In this document: one piece after another, positions 41,755 to 50,937 of the stretch
How the letters are laid out: every line of letters begins with the position of its first letter
Numbering within the stretch: the first letter of the stretch is position 1
Position numbers and translations under genes: made by a program
Source: Lentibacillus daqui
Lineage (GTDB): Bacteria; Bacillota; Bacilli; Bacillales; Amphibacillaceae
Reading direction: 5' to 3'
Length of the DNA: 64,000 bases
Assembly (NCBI RefSeq): GCF_027186265.1
Contig: NZ_CP114176.1
Coordinates: 2,542,001-2,606,000, forward strand
The notes under the pieces: generated by a model
The model's database searches: none
Seen by the model: only the letters and a program-made list of their open reading frames with translations
Told to the model about the DNA's origin: nothing

Positions 41755-42474
41755 ATGATTGACCAAATAAAAGCGCATGTGCACAGCATTTTTATGCCCT
41801 ATCAAAATGTAAAATCTGCCAAAGAACTGGAAGAAGAACTGTCGCAAAATCTCAAAGAAAAATATGATGATTACAAACAACAAGGATACAGTGATAAAGA
41901 AGCATACAGGTTAACCATCGACTCCATTGGTGAGGTATCGGAGTTGGTAGAATCCATTAATCTAAAACATAATGAATTAGAGCAAGCCGTACAGATGAAT
42001 TTTTCCTGCCAACGTCTCCGGGATTCAGATTTCCGTTCGGTTTCGGTTCATGATGGTAAATTTAATGCCAGTGAGTTAAAGGGATCCGATTTCAGCCATT
42101 CTGACCTGACCAACAGTACGTTTAAAGGCAGTGATTTATACCAATGCATTTTTGAAGATGTCAATTTAACCGGAACGCTATTTAAAGGCGCGAATTTGAA
42201 AGGGGCAACTTTCAAACATTGTATATATAATGGCACACACTTTAAAAATAGCAATTTGGAGGGATTAGTCTTTGATGGGGAAACCTTTCATCAAACGATA
42301 TTTGAAGGATCCACGTTAAAGAAGGCATCATTTCGTAATGCAATATTGACAAGCGTTCAATTTCGCCAGTCAGATGTAAGGAAAACCGATTTTTCCGGGG
42401 CCAGGATGGATAAGTTAACCTACAACTTTTTACATGGAGCCAAGGTAGACTTAAGTAACGTTACGATTATATAA
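41755..42474 (+). CDS. HAAS-type domain fused to a pentapeptide-repeat domain
   Basis: A 239-aa soluble protein. Residues 1-75 are a charged helical domain like the HAAS/DUF1700 or permease-prefix modules that accompany PadR regulators (AKELEEELSQNLKEKYDDYKQQGYSDKEAYRLTIDSIG). Residues about 80-235 are pentapeptide repeats of the A(D/N)LXX type (FNASELKGSDFSHSDLTNSTFKG...), predicting a right-handed beta helix. The usual membrane part of HAAS proteins is absent. Role unknown; DNA mimicry as in Qnr proteins is one possibility. Confidence 0.85.
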   Translation: MIDQIKAHVHSIFMPYQNVKSAKELEEELSQNLKEKYDDYKQQGYSDKEAYRLTIDSIGEVSELVESINLKHNELEQAVQMNFSCQRLRDSDFRSVSVHDGKFNASELKGSDFSHSDLTNSTFKGSDLYQCIFEDVNLTGTLFKGANLKGATFKHCIYNGTHFKNSNLEGLVFDGETFHQTIFEGSTLKKASFRNAILTSVQFRQSDVRKTDFSGARMDKLTYNFLHGAKVDLSNVTII

Positions 42475-42487
42475 GGGGGTATATTTC

Positions 42488-42586
42488 ATGAGTATCGCAA
42501 CAGCTATCGTTATTTCGACGGCAATTGTTTGTGTAACAGGATTTATTACGGCTGTTACTTTAAAAGGCATGAGTATGGGTGACTGA
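42488..42586 (+). CDS. 32-aa membrane microprotein
   Basis: MSIATAIVISTAIVCVTGFITAV then a short polar tail: a single membrane helix. AAGGGGG lies eight bases before the ATG and it begins 13 bp after the pentapeptide gene, with a terminator following, so it is the last gene of the PadR operon. Not recognised as a known family. Confidence 0.65.
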   Translation: MSIATAIVISTAIVCVTGFITAVTLKGMSMGD

Positions 42587-42593
42587 TTTAAAC

Positions 42594-42633
42594 AAAAGCC
42601 AATGCTCACTTTAGGTTGAACATTGGCTTTTGC
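42594..42633 (+). terminator. Terminator of the PadR operon
   Basis: AAAAGCCAATG and CATTGGCTTTT form a perfect 11-bp stem; TTTTGC follows. Confidence 0.88.
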
Positions 42634-42695
42634 TCAAAATAGATCGGACAATTCAAAATAAACAGTCTGAAAGCTACGCCGCCTAGAACTTCTCG

Positions 42696-42724
42696 GTCCT
42701 TTTTATTCTCCTTTTTGAACACGC
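42696..42724 (-). repeat. Dispersed repeat, second copy
   Basis: Inverted relative to 28370-28397, with a single extra A and one or two substitutions. The surrounding 42634-42919 stretch has no gene I can support. Confidence 0.6.
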
Positions 42725-42919
42725 ACTTGAAGCAATAAAGTAAAATATCCCGAAAAATTTAGCCAGTTAGACATCGCCTGTTCGCCTTCTTTCACCTCAA
42801 TCGATCCTTGTTTGAAATAACCAATGGAATAACTCCCCGTTTTATACAACAGACTGGTCGAACAGCATCAAAACCTGCTATAGTTATATAGAAGAGATTT
42901 TTAAGAAGGAGTGGATTGG

Positions 42920-43474
42920 ATGCAAATCGATGAGATACTCGCTTACAACCAAAAATTTGTAGAAGGAAAGGAATACGAGCCCTACAAAACCGATAATATT
43001 CCCAATAAACGCCTAGTTATTGTAACCTGCATGGACACACGACTTGTTGAATTGTTGCCAAAAGCATTAAATATTCATAATGGCGATGTAAAAATGCTTA
43101 AAAATGCCGGTGCAATTATTCGTAGCCCATTTGACAGTATCATGAAGGGTATCCTAGTCGCTATCTATGAACTAAAAGCAGAAGAAGTAATGGTCATTGG
43201 TCACCACGATTGCGGCATGTCCCACGTGGATACAGATGTATTAAAAAAATCCATGCTTGAAAAAGGTATTGCGGAAGATACACTAACAACACTCGAACAT
43301 GCCGGCATTGATGTACATAAGGAATTCGAGGGATTTACAACTGTTGAAGATTCCGTCAAGCAAAGTGTTGATATTGTGCGCAATCACCCACTTCTGCCCC
43401 CAGCAATTAAGGTACATGGCTTGGTTATCGATCCGGCAACAGGAAAACTTGATCTTGTTACCAAAGCAGAATAA
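42920..43474 (+). CDS. ytiB: Beta-class carbonic anhydrase (YtiB-like)
   Basis: Hydrates CO2 to bicarbonate; 184 aa. The zinc ligands are visible: CMDTRL (Cys, with the Asp-Arg dyad) near residue 38 and HHDCGM (His and Cys) near 97. Length and sequence resemble B. subtilis YtiB. Start 42920 follows AAGGAG at eight bases; a GTG at 42911 overlaps that site. Strong terminator at 43489. Confidence 0.88.
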   Translation: MQIDEILAYNQKFVEGKEYEPYKTDNIPNKRLVIVTCMDTRLVELLPKALNIHNGDVKMLKNAGAIIRSPFDSIMKGILVAIYELKAEEVMVIGHHDCGMSHVDTDVLKKSMLEKGIAEDTLTTLEHAGIDVHKEFEGFTTVEDSVKQSVDIVRNHPLLPPAIKVHGLVIDPATGKLDLVTKAE

Positions 43475-43488
43475 GTAGCACACCATTG

Positions 43489-43545
43489 AAAAAACTTTCC
43501 ATGGATGGTTGGTATCAAATCGGCCATCTATGGAAAGTTTTTTTC
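43489..43545 (+). terminator. Terminator of the carbonic anhydrase gene
   Basis: A stem of about 20 bp, GAAAAAACTTTCCATGGATGG against CCATCTATGGAAAGTTTTTTT, with one mismatch, followed by T-rich sequence. Confidence 0.9.
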
Positions 43546-43676
43546 TTGATTGTTTACGCCCCTTATAAAATAAGATAAAAAGCAACCACCGCAACTTCAC
43601 TCTGTACAGACCATCTGGATATTTCAGTAATCTCAAACTACCACTCATGCTCCCGCTGACCCTCTACGCTATCTCT

Positions 43677-43706
43677 ATAATAATTTCAGCGATTTTTCAC
43701 ATACTA
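43677..43706 (+). promoter_or_regulatory. Candidate SigG promoter of the gerX operon
   Basis: CATACTA at 43700-43706 is an exact match to the forespore SigG -10 consensus. ATAATA at 43677-43682, 17 bp upstream, is a partial -35 match. It lies 57 bp before the gerXA start, as expected for a germinant receptor. Confidence 0.65.
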
Positions 43707-43762
43707 GGTGTTATCAGTTTATCACTTATAAGCGGACTGTAATATTGTTCCAGGAGGTCCAC

Positions 43763-45274
43763 ATGAGAAGAAATCGTCAGCAGAAGAAAAACACAAACAG
43801 TTTCTTTCCGATCAAACTGGAAGAACTCGAGCAGATCATGCTCCAAAAATTTGAAAACAACGATGACTTATTATTTCGTACATATAATCAGGATAGTGGT
43901 AAAAAAGCAGCAGTGTTTTTTATCTCCTATCAAGTCGACTTGAACATCATTGGTCAGTTTATTCTTGATCCGCTGTTAAGCAGCAAAGAGGAATGGAGCA
44001 ATGATTCTATTTTAGACGATATTCCCGAAAATACCGGACACACGGTGGATAAATTGGAGGACATTCTAAAAGGATTGCTGGTCGGAGAACTATTCATTTA
44101 CGTGGAGGGGGAAGAAGAAGCGCTTGGTTATCTTGCCCTGAAAAAACAACAACGTCAGCTGGATAAAGCAGAAAATGAAACCGTTGTGATTGGACCACAA
44201 GTCGCTTTTACCGAGTCGCTTGTGACCAATCTTAACGTGGTTCGTTGGAGTATTCGCTCTACTGATCTCGTATTGGAACAGCTGATGATTGGTCATCGCT
44301 ATCCACGGGAAATTCGGATTTGTTACATAAAATCCATTGCCAACGAGCAATTGGTCAACACGATGCGGCAACGTCTACAAGATTTGGATGTAGATGAAAT
44401 AGAAGATAGCACTGTATTGCAACAGTATCTCAATGATTCATCCTCTACCGTCTTTCCCCAGTTCTATTCCACCGAACTTCCTGATCGTTTCAGCTATGCG
44501 ATCAGACAGGGTCGGATTGGGGTATTGACGGAAAATAGTCCGACTGGGTTCATTGCGCCATCCACATTCTTGAGTTTTTTTGAGTCAACAGAAGACTTGT
44601 ATATGCGTTGGAATATCGGCACTTTTTTATTGATTTTGCGCTTTTTCGCAATATTTCTTTCAGTTACGATGACGCCATTATATGTGGCTGCGGTGACCTA
44701 TCATTACGAGATTATTCCTGTTGACGAGCTGATAACGATCGGCCAGTCACGGGCAGGTGTTCCTTTTCCACCAATCTGGGAAGCGATAATTCTGGAATTT
44801 TTGATTGAACTATTGCGTGAGGCTGGAGCCAGACTGCCGACCAAAGTAGGTCAGACGATTGGAATTGTTGGCGGGGTTATCATCGGACAGGCGGTTGTTC
44901 AGGCAGGATTAACCAGTAATATTTTAATCGTCGTTGTTGCATTAAGTGCACTATCCTCTTTTACGACACCAAGTTATTTGATGGGGACAGCGGTTCGAAT
45001 CGTTCGTTTTCCGATGATCGTCCTGGCTGGATTATTTGGTCTTATTGGGATTATTTTTGGTGCATCGTTTTTAGTCATCCATTTGCTAAAACTAAAATCT
45101 TTAGGGATGCCGTATTTGACGCCCATCTATCCATTCCGCTGGGCCGACTTGAACAAATCACTGACTCGTGCTCCGCTCCAATACGAAAACAAGCGATTTT
45201 TCTCCATCAGACCGAAAAATTTGCTTCGTTATAAACGCAAAGAGTCCAAACGCAAACATGACATTGAAGATTAG
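43763..45274 (+). CDS. gerXA: GerA-type germinant receptor A subunit
   Basis: Subunit A of a spore nutrient germinant receptor, 503 aa, in the inner spore membrane. An N-terminal cytoplasmic domain of about 280 residues (FIFDPLL-type block LDPLLSSKEEW, YIKSIANEQLV, SLFPQ-like TVFPQFYSTELPDR, GRIGVLTENSPTGFIAPSTFLSFF) is followed by about five membrane helices with RAGVPFPPIWEAIILEFLIELLREAGARLP. Start 43763 follows AGGAGGTCCAC; the earlier TTG overlaps it. First of three genes. Confidence 0.93.
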   Translation: MRRNRQQKKNTNSFFPIKLEELEQIMLQKFENNDDLLFRTYNQDSGKKAAVFFISYQVDLNIIGQFILDPLLSSKEEWSNDSILDDIPENTGHTVDKLEDILKGLLVGELFIYVEGEEEALGYLALKKQQRQLDKAENETVVIGPQVAFTESLVTNLNVVRWSIRSTDLVLEQLMIGHRYPREIRICYIKSIANEQLVNTMRQRLQDLDVDEIEDSTVLQQYLNDSSSTVFPQFYSTELPDRFSYAIRQGRIGVLTENSPTGFIAPSTFLSFFESTEDLYMRWNIGTFLLILRFFAIFLSVTMTPLYVAAVTYHYEIIPVDELITIGQSRAGVPFPPIWEAIILEFLIELLREAGARLPTKVGQTIGIVGGVIIGQAVVQAGLTSNILIVVVALSALSSFTTPSYLMGTAVRIVRFPMIVLAGLFGLIGIIFGASFLVIHLLKLKSLGMPYLTPIYPFRWADLNKSLTRAPLQYENKRFFSIRPKNLLRYKRKESKRKHDIED

Positions 45275-45282
45275 GTGATAGG

Positions 45283-46401
45283 ATGGATATTAATGTAAAA
45301 GTAAAAAATGACTTGCAGATTCGTGCATTCTATTTGTTCTTTATCGTTACAGGCACGCAAATAGGAGTCGGCATGATGGGGTATCCGATGTATGTTTACA
45401 ATGAGGCAAAACAAGATTCATGGATATCCATTCTTATTGCCTATGTCTACCTAATGGTTGTTGTCTATGTCATGTACTTGATACTGAAGCAGTATAAAAA
45501 CGCAGATATTTTGGGTATCCAGGTTGATGTATTTGGCAAATGGATCGGCAAATTATTGGGTACGATTTATATGATTCATTTTACCGTTGGCCTCATCACC
45601 GTGTTTGTCACTTATATTGAAGTTGTACAAATTTTTATTTTTCCACAACTGAGTTCGTTTGTGATGGGCGGACTGTTGCTTATTTTGATTATTTATGGTG
45701 CCTTGGGTGGGCTACGAGTCATTGTTGGGGTTGCATTTATATTCTTTTTTTTAACACAGTGGTTACTATTCTTGTTTTACGAGCCAATCATGAAAATGGA
45801 ATTTAATAATTTCCAGCCTTATTTCGAAGCAACTATTCCTGAATTGCTTCAGGGGGCAAAAAAGACAACCTTTACCTTTGTCGGGTTTGAAATTCTCTTT
45901 TTTGTTTACCCATTTATCCAAAACAAACAAAAGGCCAAACGCCCAATCTTTTTGGGTATAACCTATACTGCTTTAATCGCTTTATTGCAGATGGTTATTG
46001 CAATTGGCTTTTTCAGTCCGGGACTGCTTGGGCAATTAGAATGGGCTGTATTGACCTTATTTAAAGGGTCGAAATTGCCATTTATCAATCGCATTGACTT
46101 TATTGTCATCGCCGAGTGGATTATGGTGATCGTACCGGTGATGCTGTTGTTAATCTGGATGATTACTTATGGGATGAAGCGATTATATAATATACCAAGG
46201 AAATTCACGCTTTTTACCGTTGCCCTTCTCCTCTTTATATCATGCGGGTTTATCTCGCGTCATACATATGTGATCAAATTGACCGATGCCTATTCCGTCA
46301 TTAGCTTCTGGATCGTCTATGTTTACCCGTTTATTCTACTACCAATCGTATGGATAAAGAGACGCTGGGATAAAAAAAGAAAAGGTGGGGGTAAAAAATG
46401 A
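45283..46401 (+). CDS. gerXB: GerA-type germinant receptor B subunit
   Basis: Amino-acid-permease-like subunit of the receptor, 372 aa with ten predicted helices, thought to bind the germinant. Opening helix LFFIVTGTQIGVGMMGYP is typical of GerB proteins (endospore germination permease). Eight bp after gerXA, with TTAGGTGATAGG upstream. Which germinant it senses cannot be read from sequence. Confidence 0.92.
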   Translation: MDINVKVKNDLQIRAFYLFFIVTGTQIGVGMMGYPMYVYNEAKQDSWISILIAYVYLMVVVYVMYLILKQYKNADILGIQVDVFGKWIGKLLGTIYMIHFTVGLITVFVTYIEVVQIFIFPQLSSFVMGGLLLILIIYGALGGLRVIVGVAFIFFFLTQWLLFLFYEPIMKMEFNNFQPYFEATIPELLQGAKKTTFTFVGFEILFFVYPFIQNKQKAKRPIFLGITYTALIALLQMVIAIGFFSPGLLGQLEWAVLTLFKGSKLPFINRIDFIVIAEWIMVIVPVMLLLIWMITYGMKRLYNIPRKFTLFTVALLLFISCGFISRHTYVIKLTDAYSVISFWIVYVYPFILLPIVWIKRRWDKKRKGGGKK

Positions 46402-47534
46402 ATCGGACATGTGTGATGATCTTGGCATTTCTCATTTTTCTTGCCGGTTGTGTGCCCACCAAAACAATTGAGGACTTGGGAATCATTAATAATTATGGGG
46501 TAGACCAGCTGGAAAATGGTCAACTTAAATCGACAATGGTCATATACAAATTCGCAAAACAAAATGAAGAAACCTCCCAAATTGTATCCGGGGAGGCAAA
46601 TACAATGAAACGTGTGCGTCAGATAGCCAATCAATATACCAGTTTTGAGCTGGCTCCCGGATCTATCCAATTGGCGTTATTTGGTGCGGAACTGGCCAAA
46701 CAGGGATTGTCACGTTATCTTGACCCCTTGGAACGTGATGCAAAAATATCCGATATGATGTATTTGGCAATAGCAGAGCCAACCGCTGAAAAGATCATTT
46801 TAACAGGGAACAAAAATCCGAGAATCAATCTAAATCGTTACCTGAATGATCTCATCAAACAAAATAAAAAGAACAATGTCATCCCGGACGTTAGATTAAT
46901 TGATTTTTCTAATGAATATTTCAAGATAGGCAGGGATCCGTATTTACCGATATTATCCATCAAGGACAACCAACCAATTATTTCATCAGTTGCTCTATTT
47001 TTGGATGACCAACTTGTTGGCAAGATACCATTGGATAAAGTTTATTTAATTTCCATGTTGCATAAACCAATCAAGAAATTGGATATACAAGCCGCGATTC
47101 CATTAAAACCATTCAAGGAGCACATGAAAAAGCAATCAACGAAGCAGCAAAGTAGAAAGTATGCTTATGCTGACTTATCCCTTCGTAAGGGGAAAGCCAA
47201 AACAAAATTGCTTGATAGCCAAAACTTGAAGTTTCAAACGAATGTAAAACTCAGTGTGGATTTAATGGAATTGAGTGAGGAAATTGATTTGCGAGATCCA
47301 AAGGTCATTAAAAAATTTGAAAAAGAGATTGAAAACGAGGTAAAGAGCCAATATGAGAAGTTATTGGCCTACACACAAAAGTTAGGTGCCGATCCCTTTG
47401 GTTACGGGGTTGTTTATCGCACCCATCAAAAAGGAAATAAACCCGGCAACGATAAATTACATGAGATTTATCCAAACATAGATGTTGATTTTAATGTCGA
47501 TGTCCGGATTCTACATCATGGAATTATCCCATGA
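46398..47534 (+). CDS. gerXC: GerA-type germinant receptor C lipoprotein
   Basis: Lipoprotein subunit of 378 aa on the outer face of the inner spore membrane. Signal MNRTCVMILAFLIFLAGC ends in a lipobox with Cys18. The body matches GerC (KTIEDLGIINNYGVDQ at the start, the late helical segment EKEIENEVKSQYEKLLAYTQKLGADPFGYG). Its ATG overlaps the gerXB stop by 4 bp, so the operon is tightly coupled. Confidence 0.92.
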   Translation: MNRTCVMILAFLIFLAGCVPTKTIEDLGIINNYGVDQLENGQLKSTMVIYKFAKQNEETSQIVSGEANTMKRVRQIANQYTSFELAPGSIQLALFGAELAKQGLSRYLDPLERDAKISDMMYLAIAEPTAEKIILTGNKNPRINLNRYLNDLIKQNKKNNVIPDVRLIDFSNEYFKIGRDPYLPILSIKDNQPIISSVALFLDDQLVGKIPLDKVYLISMLHKPIKKLDIQAAIPLKPFKEHMKKQSTKQQSRKYAYADLSLRKGKAKTKLLDSQNLKFQTNVKLSVDLMELSEEIDLRDPKVIKKFEKEIENEVKSQYEKLLAYTQKLGADPFGYGVVYRTHQKGNKPGNDKLHEIYPNIDVDFNVDVRILHHGIIP

Positions 47535-47546
47535 TGGGTGGTCAGT

Positions 47547-47579
47547 CCCTCATCGATTAACATGCTAAAGCGATGAGGG
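47547..47579. terminator. Terminator between convergent gerXC and aldo/keto reductase
   Basis: CCCTCATCG and CGATGAGGG, perfect 9-bp stem with a 15-base loop. No clear T run in either direction. Confidence 0.6.
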
Positions 47580-47587
47580 CTTATCCC

Positions 47588-48412
47588 CTATTTTGGTGGC
47601 TGATCGGGGTGTGATCCGACACGCATGCCGCTTTCCAGCTGATCCAATAATCTCATATCGCCATCGTCAAGCTGAAAGTCAAACACGGTCATATTTTGTC
47701 GCTGCCGTTCTTTGTTCGTTGACTTTGGAATCACAATAAAATCGTGCTGCAGGTGCCACCTGATTATTACTTGTGCCGGCGTTTTGTTGTACTTTTTGCC
47801 AATTTTCATAAGAACCGGATCATCCAAATACTTTGCCCTGCCAAGTGGAGACCATGATTCAACGGCAATTCCATGTTCCCGACAATAAGTTGTTGTCTCT
47901 CTTTGTTGCAACTTGGGATGAAGCTCAATTTGGTTGACGGCAGGTGCGATCTGCTGGGTAGCTGCCAGGGTTTGCAAATGGTGATCCAGGAAGTTGCTGA
48001 CCCCGATCGCTTTCGTCCTACCATCCTGATAGAGTTTCTCCAACGCTTTCCATGTTTCCGGGAACATATCTGGAACCGGCCAGTGGATCAGGTAAAGATC
48101 AACATAATCAAGCCCGAGCCTTGTTAAACTGGCTGCAAACGCTTGCTGCGCCCGTTCAAAGCCTTGCTGGTCATTCCATACTTTGGTCGTGACAAAGAGC
48201 TCTTCCCGGGGAATTCCAGAATCTTGGATTGCTTTACCTACCCCCTCTTCATTCCCATAAAAACTCGCCGTATCAATATGCCGATAACCAAGTTCCAGTG
48301 CATGTCCAACCGTTTCATATACATCTTCAGCAGGCACTTTGTATACACCCAGCCCCAATTGCGGAATGTACGTGCCATTATTTAGTTGTTTTTGTGTTTG
48401 CATATCCATCAT
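47588..48412 (-). CDS. Aldo/keto reductase (YvgN/YtbE-like)
   Basis: NADPH-dependent carbonyl reductase, 274 aa, AKR5-like TIM barrel. Catalytic tetrad and signatures: GYRHIDTASFYGNEEGVG (Asp, Tyr), TKVWNDQQG (Lys), YLIHWPVP (His), and the coenzyme segment IPKSTNKERQRQN. Relatives in B. subtilis reduce glyoxal and methylglyoxal. GGAGGGAAAC precedes tandem ATG codons. A fragmented, partly inverted second copy lies at 55794-55984. Confidence 0.92.
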   Translation of the reverse strand: MMDMQTQKQLNNGTYIPQLGLGVYKVPAEDVYETVGHALELGYRHIDTASFYGNEEGVGKAIQDSGIPREELFVTTKVWNDQQGFERAQQAFAASLTRLGLDYVDLYLIHWPVPDMFPETWKALEKLYQDGRTKAIGVSNFLDHHLQTLAATQQIAPAVNQIELHPKLQQRETTTYCREHGIAVESWSPLGRAKYLDDPVLMKIGKKYNKTPAQVIIRWHLQHDFIVIPKSTNKERQRQNMTVFDFQLDDGDMRLLDQLESGMRVGSHPDQPPK

Positions 48413-48988
48413 GTTTCCCTCCTTGTCCTCTAGTATATCACGATGAACAGGTAGAAAATGAAGTGTGTATTTTGAGTAAAATTTGCCTAGCCAGATATTC
48501 TAAACGTAAGAGGTGAAGTTTAGGAGAAGTTATTTTTACTTGCTGTCCTTACCGTCCCACGGTTGAGGATAGCTATTCTGGGTAAAAAGGCATTTAAAAA
48601 TTTCTGCCGGCCGCCATAGTTATGTGTATATTCACCAAAGCACTTGATCAGTTCGGCCAAAAGAAAAATGGCGGATATGTTATAAAGAAATTAAACCGCT
48701 AAATGGTGTTAAATTTGTAAGTCGCTCCAAACTAATTACGTTGGCAAAATTGACAAAACTCCAGTACTTGGGAATTGATTCGATACGAGTATTACTTCTT
48801 TATGGGTTTCAATATATGATCGATTTCACTTCCAAAGAAAGACAAATAAAAACAGCTAAAATATTACAATTTTGTAAATGGGAGACTGTCCCCTGTTGTA
48901 GTAAAATATTAAAGTGTTAAAGCAATTATAGATGAATGGGTGGAATGTAAGGTTGTGTTTACGCAGCATGTATCTGTCCGTAAAATAA
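48413..48988. other. Long spacer without a supported gene
   Basis: AT-rich stretch of about 575 bp. On the minus strand near 48530-48690 a frame reads AELIKCFGEYTHNYGGRQKFLNAFLPRIAIL without a start codon; it looks protein-like and may be a decayed gene, but I cannot name it. GGGAGACTGTCCCCTGTTG near 48880 belongs to the GTCCC-type repeats. Confidence 0.4.
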
Positions 48989-49025
48989 TGTCAGGTACCC
49001 GCACTACTAACATGGGCGCCTGACA
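48989..49025 (-). terminator. Hairpin ending the ribose operon
   Basis: TGTCAGG (48989-48995) pairs with CCTGACA (49019-49025), with CCC/GGG inside. It lies 16 bp beyond the rbsB stop; minus-strand TTATTTTA follows. Resembles the hairpin at 63215. Confidence 0.65.
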
Positions 49026-49040
49026 CCAATTCAAAAACAT

Positions 49041-49970
49041 CTATTTGATCAATTTTAATTCAACCGGAACGAAGTCGTCTAGTTTTTCCCCATCGAGTAC
49101 TTTAGCTGCTGTTTCAACAGCTTGTTTTCCGATTAGATCCGGCTGCTGTGCAATAGTCGCAGCCATGTCCCCTTCCTTTACCGATTTAACTGCATCATCT
49201 GTCGCATCAAAACCAACAACAACCACATCATCCATTCCTTGTGCTTGCAACGCCTCGTATGCTCCTAATGCCATTTCATCGTTTTGAGCGAATACTGCAT
49301 CGATATCCTTATGGCTTTGGATGATATTCTCCATTACGCTCAATCCTTTGGTTCGATCAAAATCACCAGATTGACTTGCAATTATTTTGATATCCTTCTT
49401 CTTATCAATAACATTGTGAAAACCTTTACCACGTTCCCGTGTAGCGGAAGCACCAGAAACACCTTCCAGTTCTACTACGTTTCCTTTATCTTTCAACCTT
49501 TCGCTTATAAACTTCGCTGCCATTTCTCCGCCTTCTACGTTGTCAGAAGCAATATGGGTAACAACTTCTCCCCCATCAGAACTGCGATCCACGGTAATAA
49601 CAGGAATATCCTCATCATTAGCCATTTGAACAGCGGAAGCCACCGCTTCAGAATCAGTCGGATTTACAAGCAATATATCAATATTTTGCTGCAGCATATC
49701 TTCAATATCACTCATTTGTTTAGAAGGGTCATCTTGTGAATCTGCTGTTACAATATGATGTCCAGCATCTTTTGCGGCTTTTTCCGCCCCGTCACGCAAT
49801 GTCACAAAGAATGGATTATTCAAAGTAGAAATAGATAATCCGATTTTAATATCTTTATTTTTTGTATTGTCACCATCACCTTCAGACTTTCCAGGCTGAT
49901 CCAAAGAGCAACCCGTTACCAGCATCATAACCAATACTACTAAGCCCATTAGTTTCACATATTTTTTCAT
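49041..49970 (-). CDS. rbsB: Ribose ABC transporter substrate-binding lipoprotein
   Basis: Sugar-binding lipoprotein of 309 aa. Signal MKKYVKLMGLVVLVMMLVTGC with lipobox Cys21. The type I periplasmic fold is clear: IGLSISTLNNPFFVTLRDGAEKAA, DILLVNPTDSEAV, PVITVDRSSDGGEVVTHIASDNVEGG, AVFAQNDEMALGA and VVGFDATDDAV, close to ribose-binding proteins. Start 49970 has GGAGG six bases upstream. Last gene of rbsR-K-D-A-C-B. Confidence 0.93.
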   Translation of the reverse strand: MKKYVKLMGLVVLVMMLVTGCSLDQPGKSEGDGDNTKNKDIKIGLSISTLNNPFFVTLRDGAEKAAKDAGHHIVTADSQDDPSKQMSDIEDMLQQNIDILLVNPTDSEAVASAVQMANDEDIPVITVDRSSDGGEVVTHIASDNVEGGEMAAKFISERLKDKGNVVELEGVSGASATRERGKGFHNVIDKKKDIKIIASQSGDFDRTKGLSVMENIIQSHKDIDAVFAQNDEMALGAYEALQAQGMDDVVVVGFDATDDAVKSVKEGDMAATIAQQPDLIGKQAVETAAKVLDGEKLDDFVPVELKLIK

Positions 49971-49986
49971 CATAATCCTCCCCAAC

Positions 49987-50937
49987 CTATTGTTTTTTAG
50001 ATTGCCTGTCCAATAATACAGCTAACAATATAACTGCACCTTTGACGATTTGTTGATAAAAAGAAGAAACATTCAACAAGTTCAACCCATTGTCAATGAC
50101 ACCAATAATCAGGGCACCGATCAGTGTACCTAATATTTTTCCTCGGCCACCCATCAAGCTTGTCCCTCCGATAACCACCGCCGCAATAGCATCCAATTCA
50201 TATGAAGTCCCCGCGGTTGGCTGGGCGGAATTAAGTCGGCTCATCATAATTATGCCAGCAAGAACGGACAGCATCCCTGTTAAGGCATAAACCCAAATTT
50301 TGACACGATCCGCCTTAATACCGGATAACGTCGATGCTTCTTCGTTACCACCAACTGCATAAACTTGTCTTCCAAAAACCGTGTTCCTCAGAATAAAAAA
50401 CAGCACCAAAAATATAATCAGCATGATGACGACCGGAAATGGGATGCCAAGTAGATAGCCTTTACCGATCATTTGAAAACTGAAGCTATCCGATAGTCCT
50501 GTAACAGGTTTTCCGTTTGTGAAAACAAGCGTTGCTCCGCGAAAAATCGTCATCGTCGCCAATGTTGCAATGAAAGGGGCCACCTTTCCTTTCGTGATGA
50601 TCAGTCCATTGATGGCACCTAATCCCAAACCAATCAAGAGTCCAATCAATATCGCCAACATTGGGTCCATTCCACTTGTCAACATACCCGCCGTTAAGGC
50701 ACTGCCCAGTGCAAGCAAAGATCCAACTGACAAGTCAATCCCTGCTGTTAAAATAACGAAAGTCATCCCGAAAGCAATTAGTGCATTAATAGAAATTTGT
50801 CTAAGTAGGTTTAGGATATTGTTCATTGTCAAAAAGCTGTCACTTAAAATACTGAGTATGATCATAATGAGTATTAACCCGATAAGTGGACCAATTTTTA
50901 CGAGACGACTAGCCAATGATTTATTCAATATATTCAC
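49987..50937 (-). CDS. rbsC: Ribose ABC transporter permease
   Basis: Membrane subunit of 316 aa with eight or more helices. Family blocks TAGIDLSVGSLLALGSALTAG, NGLIITKGKVAPFIATLATMTIFRG, GGNEEASTLSGI and GTSLMGGRGKILGTLIGALIIGVIDNGLNLLNV. Its start overlaps the rbsA end by 17 bp. Intact. Confidence 0.94.
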   Translation of the reverse strand: MNILNKSLASRLVKIGPLIGLILIMIILSILSDSFLTMNNILNLLRQISINALIAFGMTFVILTAGIDLSVGSLLALGSALTAGMLTSGMDPMLAILIGLLIGLGLGAINGLIITKGKVAPFIATLATMTIFRGATLVFTNGKPVTGLSDSFSFQMIGKGYLLGIPFPVVIMLIIFLVLFFILRNTVFGRQVYAVGGNEEASTLSGIKADRVKIWVYALTGMLSVLAGIIMMSRLNSAQPTAGTSYELDAIAAVVIGGTSLMGGRGKILGTLIGALIIGVIDNGLNLLNVSSFYQQIVKGAVILLAVLLDRQSKKQ

